Origin: Xaviernesmea oryzae
GTDB lineage: Bacteria; Pseudomonadota; Alphaproteobacteria; Rhizobiales; Rhizobiaceae
Direction of reading: 5' to 3'
NCBI RefSeq assembly: GCF_900177415.1
Contig: NZ_FXAF01000006.1
Coordinates: forward strand, 334,001-398,000
Length of the DNA: 64,000 nucleotides
How positions within the stretch are numbered: position 1 is the stretch's first letter; the number at the start of each line of letters is the position of its first letter. The notes beneath the pieces were generated by a model. The model saw only the letters and a program-made list of their open reading frames with translations. It searched no databases and was not told the origin of the DNA. A program made the position numbers and the translations under genes. This document shows, in pieces, positions 19,787 through 28,387 of the stretch.

Positions 19787-22480
19787 ATGGAGACGAAGCT
19801 GGTTTTGGGATTGCCCGACGCGCAGTCGGCGATCGCTCCGATGAACAAGTTCGAAATCGCCGAGAAGACGGGCGGTCGCAGGAAGATGGTGCTTTTTCCC
19901 GCCGTCCTCTTCGGCGCCATGGGTGCGGTTCTGAGCAAGGTCCAGCCCGATCAGTCTCGGGAGGACGGCCAGCCGGCGGTCGAGCCGGAAGAGGCGCCGC
20001 CACAGGAAGAGGCCAAATCGGATATCGAAGTGATCGAGGAGGTCGCCGCCTTCCTCCGCGAGATGGCCGTGCAGATAGGCCCCGCGGCGGATGAGGTCCA
20101 GTCCGCCCGTAACGTCGCTTCTGCGCGCCTCGCTTTTGCGGATACCGCCGGTTTTTCGGCCGGCGGCCGTATCCTCCGCGCCGGGAGTGCCAACGACAAC
20201 GATTGGGGCGTCGTCGATCGAACTGAAAATTTCGGGTATCCCTCCATGCGGCCTGGCCGGAAACCGCCTGCGGTGGGGAATGAAGGGCCGCCTGGCCATG
20301 GAAGGGACGACGATCCCATCCCCGAAGACGATGATGATCCGTCGCCGGATACCGACAACGACGATGACGACGACGGAGGTGCGCGCCCCAATCGGCTGCC
20401 CTTCTCGCTTGGCAGGGCGCAGCTCACGAACGGTCTGATGAACCTGTCCATGGTGATCATGCTGGATGACCTGCTGGCGATGGTCCGCGATCTCGATGGG
20501 GATGCGCTGACGGTGGAGAACCTGACCGTTTCCAGCGGCACCATCCGCGCTTACGGCGACGACGCCTGGATCTATACGCCGGAGCGCGGCTATCTCGGGC
20601 AGGTAACCTTCTCTTACGGCGTCTCGGATGGCAAAGGCGCGATCTCCTCCCAGGCCGTCTTCGATCTCCTGAAGCATCCGCCGCGCGAACTCTTCGGCAC
20701 CGAAGGCGACGATGTGCTTCTCGGGACGCCTCAGGAAGACATCGTCGCGGGGCTGGACGGCAACGATACCATCTACGGCCGCGAGGCCGGCGACATCCTT
20801 GTCGGCGGCGATGGCGACGACAGGCTGCTCGGCGGCGATGGCGACGATCTGCTTTATGGTGATGCCGGCCGGGATCATCTTTCCGGAGGGCGGGGCAGGG
20901 ATATCCTCTTCGGCGGCGATGGCGACGACATGCTCTTCGGCGACGAAGGGGATGACCAGCTCCTCGCCGGCCGTGGCGACGACTGGCTCGATGGCGGCAG
21001 CGGTGACGACAGGCTCTTCGGAGACGACGGCAGCGACCAGATCTTCGGCGGGAAAGGTGAGGACCTTCTCGACGGCGGCGAAGGTCGCGACAGCCTGACC
21101 GGCGGCGGCGGGAACGACGTCGTTGTCGCAGGCGCGAGTGACGACAGGATCGTCGCCGGCAAGGGTGGCGAGGAAGGGCGTACCGCAGCGGCCGCCGCAT
21201 CGGATGGCGACGACATCTATTCCGGCGGCGAAGGCCTCGACGTGCTCGATGTGAGCACGGCGCAACAATCCGTTGCTGTCGATCTTGCCGCCGGCACGGC
21301 GACGGGCAAGGAGATCGGCAACGATCGGCTCGAAAGCATCGAAGCGGTTGTCGGCGGAGCGGGCGGCGACCTGCTGATCGGCGATGTCGGTGCGAATCAT
21401 CTCGACGGGCAAGCCGGAAACGATGCGATTGCAGGCGGTGACGGGGACGATCGGCTGAGCGGTGATAGCGGTGACGATATGGTCGCCGGCGATGCGGGCG
21501 ACGACACGATCGTCGCTGGCCGGAGCGGCGAGGAAGCGCAGGCCGAAAACGTCACGGCATCGGACGGCAACGATGCCTATTTCGGCGGCGACGGGTTCGA
21601 TACGCTCGATCTGACACCGTTGGTGCAGGCGGTGCTGGCCGATCTCGAAGCCGAACTTGCTCGCGGCGGCGAAATCGGCACGGACCTTGTGAACGGCTTC
21701 GAGGCGGTTCTCGGCGGTCGCGGCGACGACCGGCTGGCCGGAGATTCCGGGGCGAACCTTCTTGTCGGCGGCGACGGGGATGATCGGCTGGCCGGCCGCG
21801 GCGGCGACGATATTCTGGCCGGCGGTCGCGGCAACGATACGGTCTCCGGCGGTGCCGGCAACGATACCATCGTGGTCGCCGTGATTTCCAGCGCCGGATC
21901 TGCTGGCGACGGCGACGACGTTTATTGCGGAGGCGCGGGCAGTGATACCTACGATGCCTCCGCCGCGGTGCAGGCGGTCGTGATCGATCTCGAGCGCGGC
22001 ACGGCGAGCGGCTGCGATATCGGCGCCGACCGCCTCGAAGGCTTCGAGGCAGCGATCGGCGGAAATGGAGCGGATACCATCGTCGCCAATAGCGCGGTCA
22101 ACTTTCTCGCGGGTGGCGGGCAAACCGACGTCTTCGTCTTTCGCGATTTCGATTCCGTCTTCAACCAGGGACTTGGCCGGGACGAAATCAGGGATTTCGG
22201 CGTAGGCGACCGGATAGATTTCTCCGAAATCGCATCGCAGGTGGGCGGACTGGTGTTCCGTAGTCTGGTGGACGAAGCCGAAGGTGCAAATGTCCAGCGC
22301 GTCACCTTCTACCACCAGACGCTTGCCGACGGCGAGCGGACGATTGTCAAGGCGATCGTCGATCTGGAGCGCGACCAGGACATCGAGATCCTGCTCTACG
22401 GTCGTCACGAACTGACGGAAAGGGATTTCATCCTCGCTGCGATGCAGAACGCGACGGATGATCTGGCGGGGCGCGGCTGA
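19787..22480 (+). CDS. RTX calcium-binding protein with cadherin-like domain
   Basis: An 897-residue acidic protein. The N-terminus has a short hydrophobic stretch (VLFPAVLFGAMGAVL, about 35-49) followed by a Glu/Pro-rich and then an Asp-rich linker (about 183-200). A single cadherin-like (tandem-95 type) domain, with LDGDALTVENLTVSSGTI and YTPERGYLGQVTFSYGVSDG, lies near 225-295. Long blocks of GGxGDDxLxG RTX repeats separated by ID/VDLxxGTA spacer modules fill about 305-775. The C-terminal 115 residues (VFVFRDFDS, then a DRIDFSEI motif) resemble a type I secretion region. It lies between the exporter ATPase and adaptor genes, so it is probably a second substrate or a surface partner of the peroxidase. 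ATG 19787 follows GGAGGAGGG. Confidence 0.8.
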   Translation: METKLVLGLPDAQSAIAPMNKFEIAEKTGGRRKMVLFPAVLFGAMGAVLSKVQPDQSREDGQPAVEPEEAPPQEEAKSDIEVIEEVAAFLREMAVQIGPAADEVQSARNVASARLAFADTAGFSAGGRILRAGSANDNDWGVVDRTENFGYPSMRPGRKPPAVGNEGPPGHGRDDDPIPEDDDDPSPDTDNDDDDDGGARPNRLPFSLGRAQLTNGLMNLSMVIMLDDLLAMVRDLDGDALTVENLTVSSGTIRAYGDDAWIYTPERGYLGQVTFSYGVSDGKGAISSQAVFDLLKHPPRELFGTEGDDVLLGTPQEDIVAGLDGNDTIYGREAGDILVGGDGDDRLLGGDGDDLLYGDAGRDHLSGGRGRDILFGGDGDDMLFGDEGDDQLLAGRGDDWLDGGSGDDRLFGDDGSDQIFGGKGEDLLDGGEGRDSLTGGGGNDVVVAGASDDRIVAGKGGEEGRTAAAAASDGDDIYSGGEGLDVLDVSTAQQSVAVDLAAGTATGKEIGNDRLESIEAVVGGAGGDLLIGDVGANHLDGQAGNDAIAGGDGDDRLSGDSGDDMVAGDAGDDTIVAGRSGEEAQAENVTASDGNDAYFGGDGFDTLDLTPLVQAVLADLEAELARGGEIGTDLVNGFEAVLGGRGDDRLAGDSGANLLVGGDGDDRLAGRGGDDILAGGRGNDTVSGGAGNDTIVVAVISSAGSAGDGDDVYCGGAGSDTYDASAAVQAVVIDLERGTASGCDIGADRLEGFEAAIGGNGADTIVANSAVNFLAGGGQTDVFVFRDFDSVFNQGLGRDEIRDFGVGDRIDFSEIASQVGGLVFRSLVDEAEGANVQRVTFYHQTLADGERTIVKAIVDLERDQDIEILLYGRHELTERDFILAAMQNATDDLAGRG

Positions 22481-22520
22481 AGGCTCGGAGCGCGGACGCA
22501 ACAGTTGGGGAGGTATGGAA

Positions 22521-23813
22521 ATGACTGAGGACGCAAGGAAAGCGACGAAAAAGGAACAGTTCGGCATCTCAGCGAGGGTGTATCTCTCCACTGTGCTTGC
22601 CGGCTTGCTCGTGCTCGGCGTCGGGGGCTGGGGGGCGCAGGCCAAGCTTTCGGGGGCCATCATCGCGCAGGGCCAGGTGGTTGTCTCGCAGCAGGTGAAG
22701 ATGATCCAGCATCGGGACGGCGGCATCGTCTCGGAGATTCTCGTGCGCAATGGCGACCCCGTCCGCAAGGGAGATGTGTTGCTGCGGCTGGACGAAACGC
22801 AAACCCGGGTCGAGCTCGCGATCGTCAGAACACAGCTTCAGCAGCTTGTCGCCATGGGAGCACGCCTCACGGCGGAGCGCGACGGCAGGGATCTGATCGA
22901 TTTCTCCGGCGGCACGCTTCCATCGGCGCTGATCGAAAGCGAGACCAAGCTCTTCAAGGAAAACCGGCAAATGCTCACCAATCAGCGTGAACAACTCCGC
23001 CTGCAGGTGCGCCAGTTGGAGGAGCAGGTGCGCGGGTTCAAGGCGCAAGACGAATCGAACGACCGCGAAAAGGCAATCGTCACGCAGGAGGTCGCCAAGA
23101 TGGAGCGGCTGGTCAAAAGCGGCCTCGTGCCGGTTGCCCAGCTGCGCGACATGCTGCGCCAAATGGCGCGCATAGAAGGCACTCACGGAGAGCTTGCCGC
23201 CCGCATCGCCGAGGCCGAAAGCGAGATCAGCGAAACGCGGATGAAGCTGCTCTCCGTCGATCAGAACATGCGCAAGGAGGCGCAGGGTGAGATTGTGGAA
23301 ATCGAGTCGAAGATCGCCGAAATGCGTGAGCGCGAAATCGCCGCTCGCGATCGCCTGTCCCGGATGGAAGTCAAAGCCCCCGTCGATGGCTTTGTATATG
23401 ACCTCCAGATCCACACGATCGGCGGCGTCATCGGCGCCGGCACGACGATCATGTCCATCGCTCCGAAAAGCGAGGATATGAATGTGGAAATCCGCGTCGC
23501 GCCGGTGGATATCGACCGGATCGCGCCCGGCCAGCCCGCTCGGATGCGGTTCACGGCCTTCAATCAGCGCACGACGCCGGAGGTTCATGGAGCAGTGAAA
23601 GTCGTCGCCGCCGCGACCTCGACGGATCGAAGCACCGGCCAGCCGTTCTACCTCGCGACGCTTTCGCTCGACGATGTATCCAAGTTGGGCGATCGGGAGC
23701 TGATGCCGGGAATGCCCGTGGAGGTCTATGTACAAACCGGCGAACGCAGTGCCCTGTCCTACCTGACGAAGCCGTTCACCGATCAGATGATGCGCGCCTT
23801 CAGGGAGGAGTAG
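22521..23813 (+). CDS. HlyD-family type I secretion membrane fusion protein
   Basis: A periplasmic adaptor of about 430 residues. One N-terminal membrane segment (STVLAGLLVLGVGGWG, about 21-36) is followed by a lipoyl-like half motif (MIQHRDGGIVSEILVRNGD), a long charged coiled coil (about 90-280) and the returning beta-barrel part with the RVAPVDIDRIAPGQPARMRF pattern typical of PrtE and HlyD. It should bridge the PrtD-type ATPase and an outer-membrane TolC-type channel. The ATG 22521 lies seven bases after GGGGAGG (22507-22513); the in-frame ATG at 22515 is too close to it. It is the last gene of the secretion operon. No TolC homologue is present in the window, so the pore must be encoded elsewhere. 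Confidence 0.87.
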   Translation: MTEDARKATKKEQFGISARVYLSTVLAGLLVLGVGGWGAQAKLSGAIIAQGQVVVSQQVKMIQHRDGGIVSEILVRNGDPVRKGDVLLRLDETQTRVELAIVRTQLQQLVAMGARLTAERDGRDLIDFSGGTLPSALIESETKLFKENRQMLTNQREQLRLQVRQLEEQVRGFKAQDESNDREKAIVTQEVAKMERLVKSGLVPVAQLRDMLRQMARIEGTHGELAARIAEAESEISETRMKLLSVDQNMRKEAQGEIVEIESKIAEMREREIAARDRLSRMEVKAPVDGFVYDLQIHTIGGVIGAGTTIMSIAPKSEDMNVEIRVAPVDIDRIAPGQPARMRFTAFNQRTTPEVHGAVKVVAAATSTDRSTGQPFYLATLSLDDVSKLGDRELMPGMPVEVYVQTGERSALSYLTKPFTDQMMRAFREE

Positions 23814-23897
23814 AAACCGTAAAGAGCTTTCATATCCGGCACTCTCGGGAATGGCGATCCGCAGGATGTGGCCACCGTTCGGCGGCGACTGGAGCAG

Positions 23898-23927
23898 AAA
23901 AAAGGCCCGGCGGTCGCCCGCCGGGCC
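23898..23927 (-). terminator. Rho-independent terminator for the small LuxR gene
   Basis: GGCCCGGCGG (23904-23913) pairs perfectly with CCGCCGGGCC (23918-23927) around TCGC. On the minus strand the hairpin is followed by six T residues (A6 at 23898-23903 on the plus strand), so it terminates leftward transcripts from 24550. On the plus strand it is followed only by CTT, so it would be a weaker stop for the secretion operon. The rest of 23814-24136 holds no recognisable gene. Confidence 0.75.
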
Positions 23928-24136
23928 CTTACGCATGACGGCCGCCAATGCGCGCGTTGCGACCCATACGCGAAATCTTTTTTAGACGGCGCCGTTTCAA
24001 GGTCAATAACCTGATTTTCACACTGTGGGGGTCGGCTTCCATCCTTTCGGATTTTCGCCGGTCCTAGCCAGGAATGCTATCCCTCTTTTCGTGGTACGAG
24101 GGCGGCGGGAAGGTGGATAAGGCGCTGGTTTCCGGT

Positions 24137-24550
24137 CTACGGCAACCGGGCATAGACCAGCGCGAGTAGTTCGGGAAGCCGGCGAGTCCTGGCTTTTCGG
24201 TGAATGGTGCCGATATGGTTTTCCACCGTTCGCTGGCTTACCCCTAATTCATAGGCGATTATCTTTGCGGACTTTCCGGCCAGGATCCTGTCGAGAATGG
24301 CGACCTGCCGGGGGGTGAGACTTGAGAGGAGTTCCTTGGCTCGCAGGGAGGCTTCGACTTGCGACGGGGAAAGGATGCATATCGCATGAACACCGTCCCG
24401 ATCTTTCTCACTAAGTGAGATAAGGCATGGGAGGTTCTCCAGCGGAATCATGCCTCGTTCCAGGTCCTCTGCAAGTTTGCGCAAGCCCCGTATGAGTTTT
24501 TGCTTTTCGGTATCAGAAACTAAATGCTCTGATTCCTTGGTCAAATACAT
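24137..24550 (-). CDS. Small LuxR-type DNA-binding regulator without a receiver domain
   Basis: A 137-residue protein. The C-terminal 65 residues are a LuxR/GerE helix-turn-helix: SLTPRQVAILDRILAGKS, then AKIIAYELGVSQRTVENHIG. The first 70 residues are charged and helical, with no receiver or autoinducer-binding pattern, and contain no acidic pair like that of response regulators. It is convergent with the secretion operon, and a terminator with a T-run lies at 23898-23927. Together with the two response regulators at 6797 and 7513 it brackets the RTX locus with three LuxR-type proteins, so a regulatory role there is plausible. The signal and targets are unknown. The start ATG 24550 is preceded by GGGG at the expected distance. 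Confidence 0.75.
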   Translation of the reverse strand: MYLTKESEHLVSDTEKQKLIRGLRKLAEDLERGMIPLENLPCLISLSEKDRDGVHAICILSPSQVEASLRAKELLSSLTPRQVAILDRILAGKSAKIIAYELGVSQRTVENHIGTIHRKARTRRLPELLALVYARLP

Positions 24551-24967
24551 AACCGTCCCCGATTACTCACCATTATATTACGTTGAATTAAATTAAGAAG
24601 TAACTAAAGCTTTGCAAGCCGCGAAGCCTTCATAAAGATTAATCCTTAGGCGTAGATCAGGGCTTCTGGCCGCTAGCCGAAAGTCGAAGCCGCAAAATCA
24701 AAAGAAAAAACTTGGCGTCGGCTGGAGCAGCTTGCCGCCTCGGTTCTCTCGACCGCCTGCATGAGAACTGCGGTCGGCCGCCGGCGAGGCTGAAGATAGG
24801 CAAGTGGTGAAGAGCCGCAATCCCATGCTCCTACTCGGCAATAACGAAGGCGAGCATTTCGCTTTGCCCAGAATCCGAGCAAAAGTTTTTGTTGCACAAT
24901 TGCTGGATTATGCAATTCTTGAATTGATGTGGATCAATGCTGCAATTTATGCATTATGGATTGAGCG
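24551..24967. promoter_or_regulatory. Gene-free region with LysR-type operator candidates
   Basis: About 417 bases between divergent regulators. The left end (24560-24650) is AT-rich, a probable promoter of the small LuxR gene. The right end carries two inverted repeats: AATTGC-N8-GCAATT at 24898-24917 and ATTGAT-GTGG-ATCAAT at 24923-24938, within 70 bases of the LysR start. They are good candidates for the regulator's own binding sites. The middle part (about 24680-24860) shows nothing recognisable. Confidence 0.5.
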
Positions 24968-25939
24968 ATGGAAATCAAGCAGCTTGAAGTGTTTCTCGCG
25001 GTCATGTCGGCCGGGAGCATCACTGCTGCCGCGCGGCTGCTCGACCGGTCGCAATCGCAGGTGACGCGGCTGATCCAGGAGCTTGAGGCTTCGATCGGTT
25101 TTGCGCTTTTCGAGCGGAACGGACCGCGCATCACCCCGACGCCCAAAGCGGTCACCTTCCATGCGGATGCGGAGCGTTTCCTGACCGGCATCGGTCAGCT
25201 TCAGGAGCGGGCCAAGACGATCGCTTCGGAAGAGCTCGGGCCGATCGAGATTGCCGCAATTCCGGCCTTTGCCGGCGGCCTGGTGCCGCTTGCACTTGCC
25301 GAGATGCCGGAGGGCCTCCTGCCGCGGAATGTTCACCTGCGCAGCATTTCCGCCGAGGCCGCGGTTCAGTCGGTGCTTGCAAGGACTGCCGATTTTTGCG
25401 TTGCCTCTCTGCCCGTCGAACATCCGGGTCTCGAGATCCATGGGCTTTTCCAGTCGCCCTGTGTGGCGGCGGTTGCCTCGGACGATCCGCTGGCGGCAAG
25501 GCAGACGATTTCCATGCACGATCTCGCCGGCCGTAATCTGATCACCATGGCGAATCCGTTCCGGCTGCGCCGGCGCGTCAATCAGGCCCTTCAGGCAGCC
25601 GAGGTCAGGCCGTCGCGGCTCATCGACACGAATACGGCGCTGACTGCGGTCCGGCTTGCCTCGACCGGTTTCGGCGTCGCTATCGTCGAGCCCGCGACCG
25701 CTTATGGCGTCGAGCTCAAGAATGTCGAGATACGCCCCCTCGACATGAATATTCCCTTCCTCTGGGGAGTTTTCTCCGCCGCGTCCAGACCGCTTCCGGA
25801 CAATGTCCTCGAGCTCATCCAGCTGATCATCCGGATTTCGGCCGCCCGCATGCCGGGCTTCGTGGCCCATGATCCGGGCCATATCGAGCGCGTCGCCGAC
25901 GCTACGTTCGGCGCCGATCGGAATACACAGGAGCATTGA
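24968..25939 (+). CDS. LysR-family transcriptional regulator
   Basis: A 323-residue LysR-type regulator. The N-terminal winged helix-turn-helix is clear (QLEVFLAVMSAGSITAAARL, then LDRSQSQVTRLIQELEASIG, residues 5-45). The remainder is a periplasmic-binding-like effector domain, ending with about 30 extra residues. It is the first gene of the block running to 38214: its stop at 25937-25939 lies two bases before the next start, so unlike most LysR genes it is co-transcribed with its probable targets rather than divergent. The inverted repeats at 24898-24938 are likely autoregulatory sites. The effector is unknown; an imported substrate of the dipeptide-type transporter is a reasonable guess. 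Confidence 0.88.
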   Translation: MEIKQLEVFLAVMSAGSITAAARLLDRSQSQVTRLIQELEASIGFALFERNGPRITPTPKAVTFHADAERFLTGIGQLQERAKTIASEELGPIEIAAIPAFAGGLVPLALAEMPEGLLPRNVHLRSISAEAAVQSVLARTADFCVASLPVEHPGLEIHGLFQSPCVAAVASDDPLAARQTISMHDLAGRNLITMANPFRLRRRVNQALQAAEVRPSRLIDTNTALTAVRLASTGFGVAIVEPATAYGVELKNVEIRPLDMNIPFLWGVFSAASRPLPDNVLELIQLIIRISAARMPGFVAHDPGHIERVADATFGADRNTQEH

Positions 25940-25941
25940 TT

Positions 25942-27426
25942 TTGACCGTGCAGAACCCCCAGCCGGCGAATGGTCTTGCAAACCTCGAAAAGCGGTTGGC
26001 GGAAGATCTTTCTCTGCTGGAACTTCCTCCGAAGGACTGGGTACCGGCAACCGAATACGACGGAAGGCGGGTTTATGACGCGGTCGTCATCGGCGCGGGC
26101 ATGTGCGGGCTGGTGGCTGCCGCATCGCTGAAGATGCTCGGCATTTTCAACGTCATCTGCCTCGACCGTGCGCCGGAAGGCCTCGAAGGGCCCTGGATTA
26201 CCTACGCCCGCATGGAGACGCTCCGCTCCCCGAAGCAGCTCACCGGTCCCGCGCTCGGCCTGCCGGCCTTGACCTTCCGGGCCTGGTACGTGGCGCAGTT
26301 CGGTGCGGAAGCCTGGGAAGCGCTCGGCAAGATTCCCAAGGACCAGTGGATGGAATATCTGGTCTGGTACCGCAAGGTGCTTGCCCTGCCGGTCCGCAAT
26401 CTCGTCACCGTCACCGATATGGCACCGGTCGGCGAAAACCTGATCGCGCTCGACGCAACCGACAAGGCGAGCGGCAGGGAAGAGCGGATCTACGCGCGGC
26501 ATGTCATCCTGGCGACCGGCCGCGACGGTCTCGGCTGTGGTTACGTGCCGGAATTCGCCAAAGATGTGGATCGCAGGTTCTGGGCGCATTCCGCCGACGA
26601 TATCGATTTCGCGGCGCTCAAGGGCAAACGGGTTGCGGTGATCGGGGCAGGCGCCTCGGCCATGGACAATGCCGCCACCGCGCTTGAGGCGGGAGCGGAT
26701 GGCGTCGACATGATCATCCGGCGCAAGGAGATGCCGCGCGTCAACAAGTTCACCGGCATTTCCAGCCAGGGCGTCGTGCAGGGCTTCGCGGGCTTGAGCG
26801 ACGACTGGAAATGGAAATTCATGGATTACGTGCTCGGCGCCCAGACGCCGCCGCCGCGAGATTCCACGCTGCGCGTGTCCCGCCATCCGGGTGGCCGCTT
26901 CTTTCTCGACACCGCCGTCCGCGGCCTGCGCCAGAGCGGCGACCGGGTCGTCGTCGAGACAAATCGAGGCGCGCTGGAATACGATTTCGTCATCTTCGCC
27001 ACCGGCTTTCGCGTCGATCTCGACCGGCGTCCCGAACTGAAGAACTTCGCGCCCTTCATCCGCTTCTGGCAGGATATCTTTACGCCTGCCGAAGGCATGG
27101 AGAACGGCGAGCTTGCAACCTCTCCCTATCTCGGTCCGGATTTCGAATTCCTCGAAAAAGTGCCGGGAACCTGCCCGGCACTGCGCCTCGTCCACTGCTT
27201 CAACTATCCCGCATCGCTGAGCCACGGCAAGCTTTCCGGCGACATTCCCGCCGTCAGCGACGGCGGCCGGCGGCTGGCGCGCGGCATCGCCCGCAGCCTC
27301 TTCGTTGCCGATCGGGAGCACCATTTCGCCAGCCTCATGGCCTACGAGACGCCGGAACTTCTCGGCGATGAATGGACCGATTCCGCCGCGACCCTCGATG
27401 AACTTCGCAAGGGTGCCGCCGAATGA
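25942..27426 (+). CDS. FAD/NAD(P)-binding flavin monooxygenase-like protein
   Basis: A 494-residue flavoprotein with two Rossmann dinucleotide motifs: GAGMCG near residues 51-56 for FAD and VIGAGASAMDNA near residue 233 for NAD(P)H. An ATGRDGLG segment (bases 26512-26535) and FATGF (about residue 353) are typical of flavin-containing and Baeyer-Villiger-type monooxygenases, but the classical FxGxxxH fingerprint is replaced by RRFWAHSADDIDF. The substrate is unknown; in this operon it could oxygenate a sulfur or nitrogen centre. The most likely start is TTG 25942, eight bases after AGGAG at 25929-25933. The TTG at 25936 is only two bases away from it and the GTG at 25948 is 14 bases away. Confidence 0.75.
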   Translation: MTVQNPQPANGLANLEKRLAEDLSLLELPPKDWVPATEYDGRRVYDAVVIGAGMCGLVAAASLKMLGIFNVICLDRAPEGLEGPWITYARMETLRSPKQLTGPALGLPALTFRAWYVAQFGAEAWEALGKIPKDQWMEYLVWYRKVLALPVRNLVTVTDMAPVGENLIALDATDKASGREERIYARHVILATGRDGLGCGYVPEFAKDVDRRFWAHSADDIDFAALKGKRVAVIGAGASAMDNAATALEAGADGVDMIIRRKEMPRVNKFTGISSQGVVQGFAGLSDDWKWKFMDYVLGAQTPPPRDSTLRVSRHPGGRFFLDTAVRGLRQSGDRVVVETNRGALEYDFVIFATGFRVDLDRRPELKNFAPFIRFWQDIFTPAEGMENGELATSPYLGPDFEFLEKVPGTCPALRLVHCFNYPASLSHGKLSGDIPAVSDGGRRLARGIARSLFVADREHHFASLMAYETPELLGDEWTDSAATLDELRKGAAE

Positions 27427-27460
27427 AGCGCGCTGCCTTCATAACCGGAGGGCTCCGGCC

Positions 27461-28378
27461 GTGACCCGCTACCTGCTTGTCAAGCTGGTGGAAGCGCTGG
27501 TTGCCATCTGGGGCGTGGTGACGATCGTCTTCTTCGTCAGCCGCGTGCTGGGGGATCCGGCGGTCCTGCTGCTGCCGGTCGGCGCGAGCCAGCAGGATCT
27601 GGATACGCTGCGTGCGGGACTTGGTCTCGACCGGCCGATCCTCGAACAATATGTGATTTCCCTGTTTGCCATGCTGCGCGGCGATTTCGGCATTTCCTTC
27701 CAGCACAACCGGCCGGCGATGGACGTGGTGCTGGAGCGCATGCCGGCGACGTTCGAGCTGGCCGGCACCGCACTCCTGTTCGGAACCCTGATCGGTGCGG
27801 TCGCCGGCGCGATCGCAGCGCTCAAGCGCGGCACGATCTCCGAATTCATCGTCATGATCGCCGCGCTTCTCGGGCAGGCGACGCCGGTCTTCTGGCTCGG
27901 CATCATGCTGATCCTCCTCTTCTCCGTCGATCTCGGCTGGCTGCCCACCGGCGGTTCGGGCACGATCGCCCATCTCGTGCTGCCGGGCCTGACGCTGTCG
28001 GTCTTCGTCTCCGCCTCCATCGCCCGGCTGCTACGCTCCTCGCTGCTCGACATCATGCGCGAGGATTATGTCCGCACGGCGCGCGCCAAGGGTCTCATGC
28101 CGCGTACGGTGTTCTTCTGGCATATCGCCCGCAATGCATTGATCCCGGTCGTCACCATGATCGGCATCATCGCCGGCGAGCTTCTCGGCGGCTCGGTCGT
28201 CATCGAGACGGTGTTCGCCTGGCCGGGCGTCGGCCGCATCATCATGCAGGGCATCCAGGCACAGGATTTCCCGGTCATCCAGGCCGGTGTCGCGCTGGTC
28301 GCCGCCATCTTCATCCTCGTCAATCTGCTGGTCGACCTGCTTTACGGCGTGCTCGATCCGCGCATTCGTCGGCGATAG
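27461..28378 (+). CDS. Dipeptide-type ABC importer permease (DppB family)
   Basis: An inner-membrane permease of 305 residues with six hydrophobic segments and the DppB-type N-terminus (RYLLVKLVEALVAIWGVVTI). The ATPase-contact loop ARAKGLMPRTVFFWHIARNA is near residues 205-224, and the family ending LLYGVLDPRIRRR is present. The GTG at 27461 lies eight bases after GGAGGG (27447-27452); a longer in-frame extension upstream overlaps the monooxygenase gene and lacks homology. With the 28388 permease, the ATPases at 30440 and 31447 and the binding protein at 35797 it forms a complete peptide/opine/nickel-class importer. The operon is interrupted by an M24-family gene. Confidence 0.9.
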   Translation: MTRYLLVKLVEALVAIWGVVTIVFFVSRVLGDPAVLLLPVGASQQDLDTLRAGLGLDRPILEQYVISLFAMLRGDFGISFQHNRPAMDVVLERMPATFELAGTALLFGTLIGAVAGAIAALKRGTISEFIVMIAALLGQATPVFWLGIMLILLFSVDLGWLPTGGSGTIAHLVLPGLTLSVFVSASIARLLRSSLLDIMREDYVRTARAKGLMPRTVFFWHIARNALIPVVTMIGIIAGELLGGSVVIETVFAWPGVGRIIMQGIQAQDFPVIQAGVALVAAIFILVNLLVDLLYGVLDPRIRRR

Positions 28379-28387
28379 GAGCGACTC

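Noticed and set aside
19613..22768. A 1051-codon minus-strand open frame across the second RTX gene
   Set aside because: Same cause: GC-rich periodic repeats keep the opposite strand open. No recognisable protein family.
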